This document shows, piece by piece, positions 51,824 to 60,960 of a stretch of DNA of 64,000 bases (the stretch's first letter is position 1; each line of letters starts with the position of its first letter). The stretch comes from Myroides fluvii (GTDB lineage Bacteria > Bacteroidota > Bacteroidia > Flavobacteriales > Flavobacteriaceae). The stretch is taken from positions 1,198,501 through 1,262,500 of the forward strand of contig NZ_CP039934.1 in the NCBI RefSeq assembly GCF_009792295.1, given 5' to 3'. The notes beneath the pieces are model-generated. The model saw only the letters and a program-made list of their open reading frames with translations, did not search any database and was not told the origin of the DNA. Position numbers and translations under genes: made by a program.

Positions 51824-53890
51824 ATGAAAAAAAGAGTATTATTAACCTCTGGTCTAGCTCTAGCTTCATTAGTTGCTTGTAAAGACGGCAAAAAAACTGA
51901 AGAAGTTGTAGATCAAGAAAATCACGGCATTAACTTAGAGTACATGGATCTAAGTGTTAATCCTGGAGATGACTTTTTCCGTTTTGTAAACGGTACGTGG
52001 TATGATAACACCGAAATTCCGAACGATAGAACACGTTGGGGAAGTTTTGATGAATTGAGACAAAACACAGATAAAGACGCTTTAGCTATTTTAAAAGAAG
52101 CTGCTGAGGCTCATAATCTAGATGCTAAATCGGATCAAGCGAAAGCAGTTGCTTTGTTTGAATCGTATTTAGACAATACTACGCGTAACAGTGTAGGTGT
52201 TACTCCTCTAAAACCCTACTTGGATCAAATCAATGCGATTCAAAGTCCAGCTGACGTTACTAAATTGATCAACGATTTAGCAGATGAAGGTGGTTTAGGA
52301 TTCTACTCTTCATATGTGTATGCGGATATGAAAAACTCAAATGAAAACACCATTTATTTGGGTACAGGTTCTTTGGGATTACCTGACCGCGATTACTATG
52401 TGTTGCAAGAGGCAGACATGAAAGAAAAACGCGAGCAATATGTGGCACACGTAGCGCGTATGTTAGAAATGGCGGGAGAGTCAAAAGAAGAAGCTGCTGC
52501 AGATTCTAAACGCGTATTAGCTATCGAAACAAAAATGGCTGAGCCCCGTTTAACGAGAGTTGAGCGTCGTGATAGTCGCTTAACCTACAATCCAATGACC
52601 CTTGCTGAGTTACAAAAATTAGCACCGGTTGTAGATTGGACGGCTTATTTTGCGGCTACAGGATTGAAAAACATCGACAAAGTGGTGGTTGATCAACCCA
52701 AATACATGAAAGCATTAAACGACATTTTATCAGCTAAAAACATCGGAGATGTAAAAGCATACTTAAAATGGACGTTAGTAAACGGATATGCTAGTACGTT
52801 ATCTACAGAAATGGAAACGGCAAACTGGGAGTTCTATTCTAAAACATTAGAGGGAGCTAAGGAACAAAGACCAGCAGAAGAAAGAGCACTTGCTGTAGTA
52901 AACAATACTATTGGTGAGGCTTTAGGTCAATTATACGTGGCGAAGAAATTCCCTGCTGAAGCAAAAGCGAAAGCACAAGCGATGATCAAAAACGTATTAA
53001 CAGCATTTGGTGAGCGAATCAAAAACTTACCTTGGATGGCTGAAGAGACTAAAAAAGGGGCGTTAGAAAAATTAGCGACTACTACAGTTAAGATTGGTTA
53101 CCCGGACAAATGGGAGGATTATTCTAAAATGGATATCAAATCTCCTGCTGCTAAAGGAAACTATTTTGAAAACATGAGAAATGCTTCGAAATGGGAAGTA
53201 GCGAAGAACAGAGAAGACTATGGCAAACCCGTAGATAAATCACGTTGGGGAATGTCACCACAAACGGTAAATGCGTATTTCAACCCATTATACAACGAAA
53301 TCGTATTCCCTGCGGCTATCTTACAACCTCCATTCTACGATTATAAAGCAGATGAGGCAATCAACTACGGAGGTATCGGTGCGGTTATCGGACACGAAAT
53401 CTCTCACAGTTTTGATGACTCTGGAGCTCGTTATGACAAAAATGGTAACTTAAACAACTGGTGGACAGATGCTGACTTAGAGCGTTTCACTGTTTTAGGT
53501 GATCGATTAGCGTCTCAATACAGTGCTTTAGAGCCACTTCCAGGTGTTTTCGTAGATGGTAAATTTACATTAGGTGAGAACATTGGAGATTTAGGTGGAG
53601 TAAACGCGGCTTATGACGGTTTAAAAATCTACTTGAAAGAAAACGGTGATCCAGGTTTAATCGATGGATATACACCAGAACAACGTTTCTTTATCTCTTG
53701 GGGTACAATCTGGAGAACAAAAGCACGTGATGAAGCTGTTAAGAATCAAGTAAAAACAGATCCACACGCGCCAGGTTATTATAGAGCATTTGTTCCTTTG
53801 CAAAATGTTGATGCTTTCTACGAAGCATTTGATATTAAAGAAACAAACAAGCTTTACATCAAACCAGAAGAACGAGTGAAGATTTGGTAA
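51824..53890 (+). CDS. M13 family metallopeptidase lipoprotein (neprilysin-like, PepO-type)
   Basis: A 688-residue zinc endopeptidase with a lipoprotein signal (MKKRVLLTSGLALASLVACK, lipobox cysteine in LVAC), so it is anchored outside the cytoplasm. Zinc ligands are the two His of HEISH (524-528) and the Glu of GENIGDLGG (about 585). NAYFNPLYNEIVFPAAIL, with the substrate-binding NAY, and INYGGIGAVIGHE are typical. The C-terminal SWGTIWR and KTDPHAPGYYR are also typical (VxxDxHxPxxxR). Full length. It probably cuts peptides in the periplasm or at the surface; the substrates are unknown. Confidence 0.95.
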   Translation: MKKRVLLTSGLALASLVACKDGKKTEEVVDQENHGINLEYMDLSVNPGDDFFRFVNGTWYDNTEIPNDRTRWGSFDELRQNTDKDALAILKEAAEAHNLDAKSDQAKAVALFESYLDNTTRNSVGVTPLKPYLDQINAIQSPADVTKLINDLADEGGLGFYSSYVYADMKNSNENTIYLGTGSLGLPDRDYYVLQEADMKEKREQYVAHVARMLEMAGESKEEAAADSKRVLAIETKMAEPRLTRVERRDSRLTYNPMTLAELQKLAPVVDWTAYFAATGLKNIDKVVVDQPKYMKALNDILSAKNIGDVKAYLKWTLVNGYASTLSTEMETANWEFYSKTLEGAKEQRPAEERALAVVNNTIGEALGQLYVAKKFPAEAKAKAQAMIKNVLTAFGERIKNLPWMAEETKKGALEKLATTTVKIGYPDKWEDYSKMDIKSPAAKGNYFENMRNASKWEVAKNREDYGKPVDKSRWGMSPQTVNAYFNPLYNEIVFPAAILQPPFYDYKADEAINYGGIGAVIGHEISHSFDDSGARYDKNGNLNNWWTDADLERFTVLGDRLASQYSALEPLPGVFVDGKFTLGENIGDLGGVNAAYDGLKIYLKENGDPGLIDGYTPEQRFFISWGTIWRTKARDEAVKNQVKTDPHAPGYYRAFVPLQNVDAFYEAFDIKETNKLYIKPEERVKIW

Positions 53891-53893
53891 TAT

Positions 53894-53934
53894 AAAAAAG
53901 GGGGGAATTTCGAAAAGAAATTCCCCCCTTTTTT
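53894..53934 (+). terminator. Strong terminator of the M13 peptidase gene
   Basis: AAAAAAGGGGGGAATTTC pairs perfectly with GAAATTCCCCCCTTTTTT around GAAAA. Confidence 0.9.
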
Positions 53935-54012
53935 AGTTATGAGAGATCTGTTATCTGTTATGGGTAAAATTGACTGTGATATCTTATTTTTCTAAAATAG
54001 AAAGTTCTTATT
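53933..54012. repeat. Left ~80-bp direct repeat bracketing the array and four-helix gene
   Basis: Begins ttagttatgagagatctg and ends agaaagttcttatt. The copy at 55137-55212 has the same order with a short gap (gttatctgttatggg versus gatactatggg) and one substitution in the middle. The two copies are in the same orientation, ~1.2 kb apart. Confidence 0.85.
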
Positions 54013-54748
54013 TAACCGATAAACTTCCGATTACTCATAACCGAAAACCGATAACCTTTAGATTTGCTTTTTCGCCTTTTTGCAAGTTGCTTTTTCGACA
54101 GATTATCGATTAAAAAAATATATCCCTAAATCAAAAAATTAACCAACAACCTGATAATGAATAACAATTGACTTAGATATCTTATTTAACCGATAAGCTT
54201 CCGATTACTCATAACCGAAAACCGATAACCTTTAGATTTGCTTTTTCGCCTTTTTGCAAGTTGCTTTTTCGACAGATTATCGATTAAAAAAAATATATCC
54301 TTAAATCAAAAAATTAACCAACAACCTGATAATGAATAACAATTGACTGAGATATCTTATTTAACCGATAAACTTCCGATTACTCATAACCGAAAACCGA
54401 TAACCTTTAGATTTGCTTTTTCGCCTTTTTGCAAGTTGCTTTTTCGACAGATTATCGATTAAAAAAATATATCCCTAAATCAAAAAATTAACCAACAATC
54501 TGATAATGAATAACAATTGACTGTGATATCTTATTTAACCGATAAGCTTCCGATGACTCATAACCGATAACCTTTAGATTTGCTTTTTCGCCTTTTTGCA
54601 AGTTGCTTTTTCGACAGATTATCGATTAAAAAAATATATCCCTAAATCAAAAAATTAACCAACAATCTGATAATGAATAACAATTGACTGAGATATCTTA
54701 TTTAACCGATAAACTTCCGATTACTCATAACCGTTAACCGATAACCAG
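54007..54748. repeat. 174-bp tandem repeat, four full copies and one partial
   Basis: Units begin 'cttatttaaccgataa' at 54007, 54181, 54356, 54530 and 54697; spacings are 174, 175, 174 and 167, the last short by a 7-base deletion. Each has an ACCGATAAC-rich part, a T-rich part (tttgctttttcgcc, gcaagttgctttttcg), then 'acagattatcgatt', an A/T block and 'aatgaataacaattgac'. Copies differ by isolated substitutions. No ORF runs through. The partial fifth copy abuts the 3' end of the four-helix-bundle gene. This is the whole content of the gap between the M13 gene and that gene. Confidence 0.92.
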
Positions 54749-55093
54749 TTAGCTGACCGCTTTAATTAATCCAAAAAGCATTTTTCTAATACTTATAAGA
54801 ATATCGAAATTACAATCTTCCATATTACAGAAATCTAAATCAGAAGCTATTAACAATTGAGTCTCTAACTCTGACAAACTCCCTATAGCAATATAAAGAA
54901 ACTGTATCAATTCTTTATTACTCCTTCTGCCACATCCTTCTGCTATATTAGAAGGAATAGATATTGCACTTCTTCTTATTTGGCTTGTTAAACCATACAT
55001 TTCATCTTGTGGAAATAAACTTGTCATTTTATAAATATCTAGGACATATTGCCTACTAACTTTCCAAACTTCTAAATCTTTGTGTGTCATCAT
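54749..55093 (-). CDS. Four-helix-bundle protein (23S rRNA intervening-sequence type)
   Basis: A 114-residue helical protein. MTHKDLEVWKVSRQYVLDIY, the FPQDEMYGLTSQIRRSAISIPSNIAEG core (seen as GLTSQIRRSAISIPSNIAEG) and GSLSELETQLLIASDL are the full signature of the family first found in 23S rRNA intervening sequences. The family also includes Avd-like partners of diversity-generating retroelements. No rRNA or reverse transcriptase is near. It sits between a 174-bp tandem array and a ~78-bp direct repeat. Its own function is unknown. The start is one of two adjacent ATG codons. Confidence 0.9.
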   Translation of the reverse strand: MMTHKDLEVWKVSRQYVLDIYKMTSLFPQDEMYGLTSQIRRSAISIPSNIAEGCGRRSNKELIQFLYIAIGSLSELETQLLIASDLDFCNMEDCNFDILISIRKMLFGLIKAVS

Positions 55094-55136
55094 AAAATAC
55101 TTTTACATAGACACTACAATTTTTAAACCGTTTTTT

Positions 55137-55262
55137 TTAGTTATGAGAGATCTGATACTATGGGTAAAATTTACTGTGATATCTTATTTTTCTAAAATAG
55201 AAAGTTCTTATTAATCGACAAACTTCTGTTAACCGATAACTGTTAACCGATAACTGATAACC
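55137..55262. repeat. Right direct repeat and ACCGATAAC-motif tail
   Basis: 55137-55212 matches the left repeat at 53933-54012. It continues with several 'gttaaccgataact' words up to the ctpA stop. No gene in 55094-55263. Confidence 0.85.
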
Positions 55263-55263
55263 G

Positions 55264-56832
55264 TTAACTGCTAATTTTCAAAACCATTGGATCGATCTTC
55301 AACAACCATTCATAATAATCCTTCTGACTTTTCAATTGATTCAAATACTCAGCGATTAAGAAATGCATAACGAGTTCTTTGTGGCGATCCAGTTTAAAGA
55401 ACAATTTATTACTTTCCAAATGGCGTTTAAAAGAGCTGTATTCTTTTTTATCGGTTTGAAGGTATTCGATAAGTTCTGTAGTTGTCATTTGATTGTACAT
55501 TTGACGTGCTTGATCGATCTCTTGGAAGACATAATAACTCACCATTCCCGATTTCATCATCATCACGATGGCTTCTTCTCCGTGTTTTCTTGCGATAGGT
55601 ACAAATACATCTGGTACAATACCACCACCGCCATAAACGATTCGGCCTTTTAAGGTTTTAAACTGTAAGCTATCCGCTACTTTGATACTATCAGCAGCAT
55701 ACAATTCTCCATGTTCATATCGCGAACGGAAATCGTTGTTGTAGTCTTCTATCCCGTTTTTGTAATTCTTTTGAATAGATCGTCCCGATGGGGTATAATA
55801 CCGAGCGGTGGTCAAGCGTATCGCAGAACCATCACCTAGCATTAATTCACGTTGTACCAATCCTTTTCCGAAGGTGCGTCTTCCTACAATCGTACCTCTA
55901 TCGTTATCCTGAATGGCTCCTGCTATAATCTCACTCGCCGAGGCGCTATTTTCATTGACAAAGACGTAGAGTGGTTTTGTGGTAAACAAATTCGTACTCT
56001 TTGCTTTGGTTACTTTTTCTTGACCACCGCGATTAATCGTTTTCACAATGGTTTGATCGGTCTGTAGCAAGTCATTCAAAATTTTGGTCGATTGATCCAT
56101 ATAGCCCCCACTATTATCGCGTAGATCAATAATCAGCCCTTGAATATCCTCTTCAATTAATTGGAGTAAACCCGCTTGGAACTCCTCATAAGTGGTACCC
56201 GAAAAACGATTAATTTTAATATAACCGTATTGGTTATCTAATTTAAGGGCCACATCTACACTCTTCAAGGGTATTGGTTCTCGTTTTACCACAATATTTT
56301 TTCGTTCTTGGGTCGTTTTGCGATAAATCTCCAAGGTAATTGCTGTTCCTTCATCTCCTCTCAGTACTGACGACACCGTATCGGAAGAGATTTCCTTTCC
56401 GTGCAATACGCGTTGATTTGCTTTGAGGATGCGATCTCCTGCCAGAATACCGGCATGAATGGAAGGTCCTCCTTCGATTGATTTAATCACCGCCAACGAA
56501 TCTTGGTATAAATAATATTGAACCCCAATACCGACAAAGCTTCCTTGCATCGATTCTGTCACCTCTTTCATCAAATCTTTCCCGATGTACACCGAATGCG
56601 GATCTAATTGTTCTAAAATCGTACTAACGGTGCGATCTACAATAGAATCCGTATCTACTTGATCTACGTATTCTTGCTCAATAAAATCGAGCAAGCGATT
56701 GAGTTTTAGTTTATTGTGATTCGTGAAAAAATTACCTTGAGAACGCTGAGAGGCAGACACTAAAAAACCACCTAACAAAACGCCAAGAGAAATAGATACT
56801 GCAACAATAAAAGGCCAAAAAAACTTTTTCAT
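55264..56832 (-). CDS. S41 family carboxy-terminal processing peptidase
   Basis: A 522-residue periplasmic protease with an N-terminal signal/anchor (MKKFFWPFIVAVSISLGVLL). The PDZ domain (about 90-165) has GVQYYLYQDSLAV and AGILAGDRILKAN. The S41 core shows IDLRDNSGGYMDQS, the catalytic serine in NENSASASEIIAGA and the catalytic lysine in FGKGLVQ. The C-terminal ~140 residues are helical. It trims C termini of exported proteins; the targets are unknown. It lies 10 bases after the dCMP deaminase gene, so the two are co-transcribed. Confidence 0.94.
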   Translation of the reverse strand: MKKFFWPFIVAVSISLGVLLGGFLVSASQRSQGNFFTNHNKLKLNRLLDFIEQEYVDQVDTDSIVDRTVSTILEQLDPHSVYIGKDLMKEVTESMQGSFVGIGVQYYLYQDSLAVIKSIEGGPSIHAGILAGDRILKANQRVLHGKEISSDTVSSVLRGDEGTAITLEIYRKTTQERKNIVVKREPIPLKSVDVALKLDNQYGYIKINRFSGTTYEEFQAGLLQLIEEDIQGLIIDLRDNSGGYMDQSTKILNDLLQTDQTIVKTINRGGQEKVTKAKSTNLFTTKPLYVFVNENSASASEIIAGAIQDNDRGTIVGRRTFGKGLVQRELMLGDGSAIRLTTARYYTPSGRSIQKNYKNGIEDYNNDFRSRYEHGELYAADSIKVADSLQFKTLKGRIVYGGGGIVPDVFVPIARKHGEEAIVMMMKSGMVSYYVFQEIDQARQMYNQMTTTELIEYLQTDKKEYSSFKRHLESNKLFFKLDRHKELVMHFLIAEYLNQLKSQKDYYEWLLKIDPMVLKISS

Positions 56833-56842
56833 AACAACTGCA

Positions 56843-57271
56843 TTAATCTAAATCTTCGATATGGACTACTTCAACACCAGCTTTATGCAGAAATTCAATA
56901 CCTGCCATATCTTTATATCCTTCTACGTATACGACGCGTTTAATACCCGCTTGATGGATTAATTTACTACAATCGCGACAAGGAGACATCGTAATATACA
57001 AGGTTGCATCTTGACAGCTTTGGGTAGAACTGGCTACTTTGAGAATAGCGTTCGCTTCGGCATGTAGTACATACCAATGTGTTTGGTCAAATTCATCCTC
57101 ACAACAGTTATCGAATCCTGTAGGGGTTCCATTATATCCATCCGATATAATCATTCGATCTTTGACAATGATAGCGCCGACTTTTTTTCGCTTACAATAC
57201 GACAATTGTCCCCATTCACGTGCAATACGCAAATAAGCTTTATCGTACTTAGTTACTTTAGGATTTGACAT
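56843..57271 (-). CDS. dCMP deaminase (ComEB-type cytidine/deoxycytidylate deaminase)
   Basis: A 142-residue zinc enzyme that deaminates dCMP to dUMP for dTTP synthesis. Zinc ligands are H70 (with catalytic E72 in HAEANAI), C98 and C101 (PCRDC). NGTPTGFDNCCEDE holds the second conserved Cys/Glu group typical of deoxycytidylate deaminases. The length fits. It has a clear -7 box and precedes the S41 protease gene. Confidence 0.93.
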   Translation of the reverse strand: MSNPKVTKYDKAYLRIAREWGQLSYCKRKKVGAIIVKDRMIISDGYNGTPTGFDNCCEDEFDQTHWYVLHAEANAILKVASSTQSCQDATLYITMSPCRDCSKLIHQAGIKRVVYVEGYKDMAGIEFLHKAGVEVVHIEDLD

Positions 57272-57302
57272 AAACCTCTATTTTATAACTCTTAATATAC
57301 GA

Positions 57303-57310
57303 CAAAAATA
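57303..57310 (-). promoter_or_regulatory. -7 promoter box TATTTTTG for the dCMP deaminase / S41 protease operon
   Basis: Exact TAnnTTTG on the minus strand, 32 bases before the start at 57271. The remaining ~215 bases up to the TerB-like gene are AT-rich and hold nothing else I can identify. Confidence 0.65.
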
Positions 57311-57526
57311 CACATAAGTTTCACGTGACTCTCTATACTATTTTGAAATAATGTGACACTAGACGTAGAATTCCAAATTAAACGAAATGAAATCGCTTAC
57401 TGTACCCCACTTTAACAGCAGTAATCGCTTCTTTTTTTTATTGAATACACGAATTATTATAAAGATTTTTTGTACATTACTTCTAATTAACACCTTAAAC
57501 CAATTAACAACAAAAAAGAACTCAAT

Positions 57527-57955
57527 ATGGCTTATTTAGATTTGTATGACAGTGGCTTTAAAGAGCGTAACAAGGGACATTTTGCGTCTATTGTTCGCGT
57601 GGCTTTAGCCAACGGAGATATCAGTGAAGAAGAGCTTAAATTCTTAAATGAATTAGCGGATAAATTAGATATCACAGTAGAAGACTATGAGAAAATCATG
57701 GCCAACCCCGAAAAATACCCTGTTAACCCTCCCTATTTGGAGATTAACAGAATTGAACGTTTATATGATTTAGCGCGTATGGTGTATGTGAATCATGTAT
57801 TAGGACCTAAACAGAAAGATATTTTACGCAAATTTACAGCGGCATTAGGCTTTACAGGTGACATTGATTTAATTGTCAACAAATCACTATCACTCTTAGT
57901 GTTAGGCGTTGATATCGACACTTTCATAACCGAAATACAACAGTTAAAACATTAA
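57527..57955 (+). CDS. TerB-like tellurite-resistance family protein
   Basis: A 142-residue helical protein with the TerB-like pattern: LANGDISEEELKFLNELADKLDI near residue 27-50 (an acidic, EF-hand-resembling turn, seen as GDISEEELKFL) and LYDLARMVYVNHVLGPKQKDILRKF near 88-112. Single-gene unit, no other ter genes nearby, so real tellurite resistance is unlikely. A metal-dependent stress role is inference from the family. Confidence 0.85.
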   Translation: MAYLDLYDSGFKERNKGHFASIVRVALANGDISEEELKFLNELADKLDITVEDYEKIMANPEKYPVNPPYLEINRIERLYDLARMVYVNHVLGPKQKDILRKFTAALGFTGDIDLIVNKSLSLLVLGVDIDTFITEIQQLKH

Positions 57956-57993
57956 AAAAAGGAGGTTTACTTAACGGTAAACCTCCTTTTTTT
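57954..57993. terminator. Bidirectional terminator between the TerB-like gene and fbp
   Basis: AAAAAAAGGAGGTTTAC (57954-57970) pairs perfectly with GTAAACCTCCTTTTTTT (57976-57992) around TTAAC. Confidence 0.9.
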
Positions 57994-58003
57994 AATTTCT
58001 TTT

Positions 58004-59014
58004 TTATTGGTGTAAAGCCATAAATTCTTCCGCTTTTTCCACCATGTTTTTACTTCCACAGAAGAAAGGAACACGTTGATGTAGCTCCGTTGGCTCAATT
58101 TCCATAATGCGATTGTAACCATCTGAGGCTCTTCCTCCCGCTTGCTCCATAATAAAAGCAATCGGATTACATTCATACAACAATCTCAATTTCCCTTTTG
58201 GTGCTTTCGTACTTGTTGGGTAAATGTAAATTCCTCCTTTTAAAATGTTGCGGTGAATGTCCGATACTAAGCTTCCGATGTAGCGTGCAGAATATGGGCG
58301 ATCACCTTGTTCTTCTTGACAGTATTTCAAATAGTCTTTTACTCCTTGTGGGAATTGAATATAGTTTCCTTCATTGATAGAATAAATACTTCCGTCTTCT
58401 TTAATCTTCATATTAGGATGAGACAAATAGAAGGTTCCAATTGCAGGATTTAGCGTAAATCCGTTCACTCCTGCCCCTGTTGTGTACACCAACATCGTTG
58501 ATGAACCATACACGATATAACCTGCTGCCACTTGATTTTCTCCTTTTTGCAAGAAATCCTCTAACTGAACTGGTGTTCCCTCTGGTGTTACACGACGATA
58601 GATAGAGAAGATTGTTCCCACCGAAACGTTCACATCAATATTAGATGATCCATCTAGCGGATCAATTAACACCACATATTTGCTATCGTTATCTCCTTTT
58701 TTACCGTGAATGGTAATAAAATCATCTTCCTCTTCCGAAGCAATTCCACATACAATTTCGCGATTAACTAAGGTATTGATAAAAACTTCATTCGCGTAAA
58801 CATCTAGTTTTTGTTGTTGCTCTCCTTGTACGTTTTCTGTACCAAAAGCCCCAACAATATCAACTAAACCTGCTTGATTTACTTGGTGGCTAACTACCTT
58901 TGCAGCAAGTCGTAAAGAGTTAATTAAACGAGAAAGCTCTCCTGATGAGAATTTAAAATCCTCTTGTTTGTCAATAATAAACTCCCCTAGTGTTTGGTGT
59001 CTTTTTGTTGTCAT
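58004..59014 (-). CDS. fbp: Class 1 fructose-1,6-bisphosphatase
   Basis: A 336-residue gluconeogenic enzyme. I set the start at ATG 59014 ([17 protein letters not shown]) since the frame upstream crosses a likely -7 box (GATATTTG, minus strand, 59050-59057). Metal-site and phosphate-site motifs are EEEDD near residue 80, [12 protein letters not shown] (about 105-116), [13 protein letters not shown] (about 280-292). [16 protein letters not shown] is typical. Length normal for class 1. Convergent with the TerB-like gene, divergent from the acetyltransferase. Confidence 0.95.
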   Translation of the reverse strand: MTTKRHQTLGEFIIDKQEDFKFSSGELSRLINSLRLAAKVVSHQVNQAGLVDIVGAFGTENVQGEQQQKLDVYANEVFINTLVNREIVCGIASEEEDDFITIHGKKGDNDSKYVVLIDPLDGSSNIDVNVSVGTIFSIYRRVTPEGTPVQLEDFLQKGENQVAAGYIVYGSSTMLVYTTGAGVNGFTLNPAIGTFYLSHPNMKIKEDGSIYSINEGNYIQFPQGVKDYLKYCQEEQGDRPYSARYIGSLVSDIHRNILKGGIYIYPTSTKAPKGKLRLLYECNPIAFIMEQAGGRASDGYNRIMEIEPTELHQRVPFFCGSKNMVEKAEEFMALHQ

Positions 59015-59108
59015 GGAAAAATGATTCTTTAGTTGTGTATTTTGCTGTGCAAATATCGTTAATTTTGTCATTCAAACGAAGTTATTAACCATAAATCCAA
59101 CAAAAGAC

Positions 59109-59579
59109 ATGAATGTTAGAACAGCTACTCCAGCTGATATGCCAGCTGTACTACAATTAATTCAAGAGTTAGCCACCTTTGAGCAGGAACCCGATGCGGT
59201 TGTCCTTACTGCAGAAGATTTGATCCGAGATGGGTTTGGCGCGCATCCTCTTTTTCGCGTATTAATTGCAGAGCACCAAGACGAAATCATAGGTATGGCT
59301 CTTTTTTACTACCGCTATTCTACTTGGAAGGGCAAAACCATCCACCTCGAAGACCTCATCGTCACAGAAAAAGCAAGAGGTACAGGAGCAGGAATGGCTT
59401 TATATAAAAACGTGATTCAACTTGCCAAAGAAGAACAAGTTAGACGCGTAGAATGGGTCGTTTTAAATTGGAATAAGCCCGCTATCGACTTTTATCAAAA
59501 GTCTGGCGCTCATGTTTTGGAAGATTGGTATACTGTACAAATGGATGAACAAGGCATTCACGCCTTTATCAATAAGTAG
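59109..59579 (+). CDS. GNAT family N-acetyltransferase, diamine acetyltransferase-like
   Basis: A 156-residue acetyl-CoA-dependent enzyme. N-terminal VRTATPADMPAVLQLIQELA and the acetyl-CoA loop VTEKARGTGAGMALYKNV (R/Q-x2-G-x-G/A form as ARGTGAG) are clear. WVVLNWNKPAIDFYQKSGA is the usual C-terminal segment. Similarity to spermidine/spermine acetyltransferases is by pattern (DGFGAHPLFRVLIAE), so the substrate is uncertain. It starts 6 bases before the aspartate kinase start region and forms an operon with it. Confidence 0.88.
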   Translation: MNVRTATPADMPAVLQLIQELATFEQEPDAVVLTAEDLIRDGFGAHPLFRVLIAEHQDEIIGMALFYYRYSTWKGKTIHLEDLIVTEKARGTGAGMALYKNVIQLAKEEQVRRVEWVVLNWNKPAIDFYQKSGAHVLEDWYTVQMDEQGIHAFINK

Positions 59580-59585
59580 TAGACG

Positions 59586-60839
59586 ATGAAAATATATAAA
59601 TTTGGTGGAGCTTCGGTAAAAGATGCCGATAATGTGAAAAATGTAGCTCATGTTTTGCGTACTGTCGGTTATGCTGACAGTTTGTTAATCGCATCTGCTA
59701 TGGGAAAAACGACAAATGCATTGGAAGTGGTTGTTTACAATTATTTTCAAAACCGATTTGATTTGGCGGAATCTGTACAAGTTGTTAAAGAGTATCACCT
59801 TGTCATTTTACAAGCGTTATTCACGGATACAACCCATACCGTTTATCAGGCAGTGGATGCATTATTTGAATCCCTAACGTCTTTTTTACTCAACAATAAA
59901 TCGCCCAACTACAATTTTGTTTATGATCAGATTGTCAGTTATGGTGAACTATTATCCACGACCATTTTGCACCATTATTTACAATTTGAAGGCATAGAAA
60001 ACACGTGGATAGATGCGCGAAATTTAATTAAAACCGATACTACCTATCGCGATGCGAATGTACAATGGGACATCACCGAAGAGGCTATTACCCATGCGAT
60101 AGACAAAAAAGAACTTTATATCACCCAAGGATTTATCGGTTCTGATTACAATGGTTTTTCTACGACTTTGGGAAGAGAAGGCTCCGATTACTCTGCGGCT
60201 ATTTTTGCCTATGCCTTGCATGCCGAAAGTGTAACCATTTGGAAGGATGTACCAGGGGTACTCAATGCTGATCCTCGTTATTTTGAGGAAACGACATTGT
60301 TAGAGCAAATTTCCTATCAAGAGGCCATCGAATTAGCCTTTTATGGGGCCTCCGTCATACACCCAAAAACCCTACAACCCCTGCGTCAAAAGGAAATTCC
60401 CTTATATGTAAAATCATTTGTCAATCCAACATTAGAAGGAACAGTCGTTTCTAAAGGAGCAGATTTAAAACCGGCCATTCCTTGTTTTATCGTGAAAAAA
60501 AATCAACTGTTGATTTCACTGTCTTCTAAAGATTTCTCCTTCATTATGGAACAGAATATCAGTGATATCTTCAAATTATTTTGCGAATACAACATCAAAG
60601 TCAACGTCATTCAAAACTCAGCCATCAGTTTTTCGGTTTGTGTGGAAGATAAGTTTAATCACTTTGAAGAATTGCGTCAAAAGCTCAACGATCAATATCG
60701 AGTAAGCTACAACGAAAATGTTTCACTCTATACCATTCGCCATTTTGACGAAACCTCAGCAGATCAGATTTTGAAAGATAAAACCCTGTTGTTGAAACAA
60801 GTAAACAGAGAAACGATGCAAATGGTAACGAAAGAATAA
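59586..60839 (+). CDS. Aspartate kinase
   Basis: A 417-residue monofunctional aspartokinase that phosphorylates L-aspartate, the first step to lysine, threonine and methionine. The N-terminal KFGGASV (KFGGxSV), the SYGELLST block, GREGSDYSAA and WKDVPGVLNADPR are all present. A C-terminal regulatory part with ACT-like folds follows (about 290-417: SKDFSFIMEQNISDIF, KVNVIQNSAISFSVCV). Feedback inhibition by an amino acid is expected for the family. 6 bases after the acetyltransferase gene. Confidence 0.93.
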   Translation: MKIYKFGGASVKDADNVKNVAHVLRTVGYADSLLIASAMGKTTNALEVVVYNYFQNRFDLAESVQVVKEYHLVILQALFTDTTHTVYQAVDALFESLTSFLLNNKSPNYNFVYDQIVSYGELLSTTILHHYLQFEGIENTWIDARNLIKTDTTYRDANVQWDITEEAITHAIDKKELYITQGFIGSDYNGFSTTLGREGSDYSAAIFAYALHAESVTIWKDVPGVLNADPRYFEETTLLEQISYQEAIELAFYGASVIHPKTLQPLRQKEIPLYVKSFVNPTLEGTVVSKGADLKPAIPCFIVKKNQLLISLSSKDFSFIMEQNISDIFKLFCEYNIKVNVIQNSAISFSVCVEDKFNHFEELRQKLNDQYRVSYNENVSLYTIRHFDETSADQILKDKTLLLKQVNRETMQMVTKE

Positions 60840-60841
60840 AC

Positions 60842-60875
60842 AAATAGCTTCAAGGAATTGGAGCTATTTTTGTTT
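60842..60875 (+). terminator. Terminator after aspartate kinase
   Basis: AAATAGCTTC pairs with GGAGCTATTT (60842-60869, one G-T pair), followed by a T-rich run. Confidence 0.7.
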
Positions 60876-60905
60876 TCGACATTCTCCTTTACTCCTCCCC
60901 TTCTA

Positions 60906-60938
60906 TTGTTAAATATTATGATAAATACACTACTTTTG
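60906..60938 (+). promoter_or_regulatory. Promoter of the large outer-membrane protein gene (TTG-N22-TACTTTTG)
   Basis: The -7 box TACTTTTG (60931-60938) is an exact TAnnTTTG match; a TTG at 60906-60908 is 22 bases upstream, at the long end of normal spacing. The ATG at 60961 follows by 22 bases. Confidence 0.7.
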
Positions 60939-60960
60939 ACGAAATGGAGTTTATACTTAG

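Noticed and set aside
54007..54748. The 174-bp repeats as CRISPR or as tandem ORFs
   Set aside because: Units are contiguous and non-coding on both strands, and have no repeat-spacer alternation.
54749..55093. The four-helix-bundle gene as the Avd partner of a diversity-generating retroelement
   Set aside because: No reverse transcriptase, template repeat or variable-repeat target gene is present in the window.
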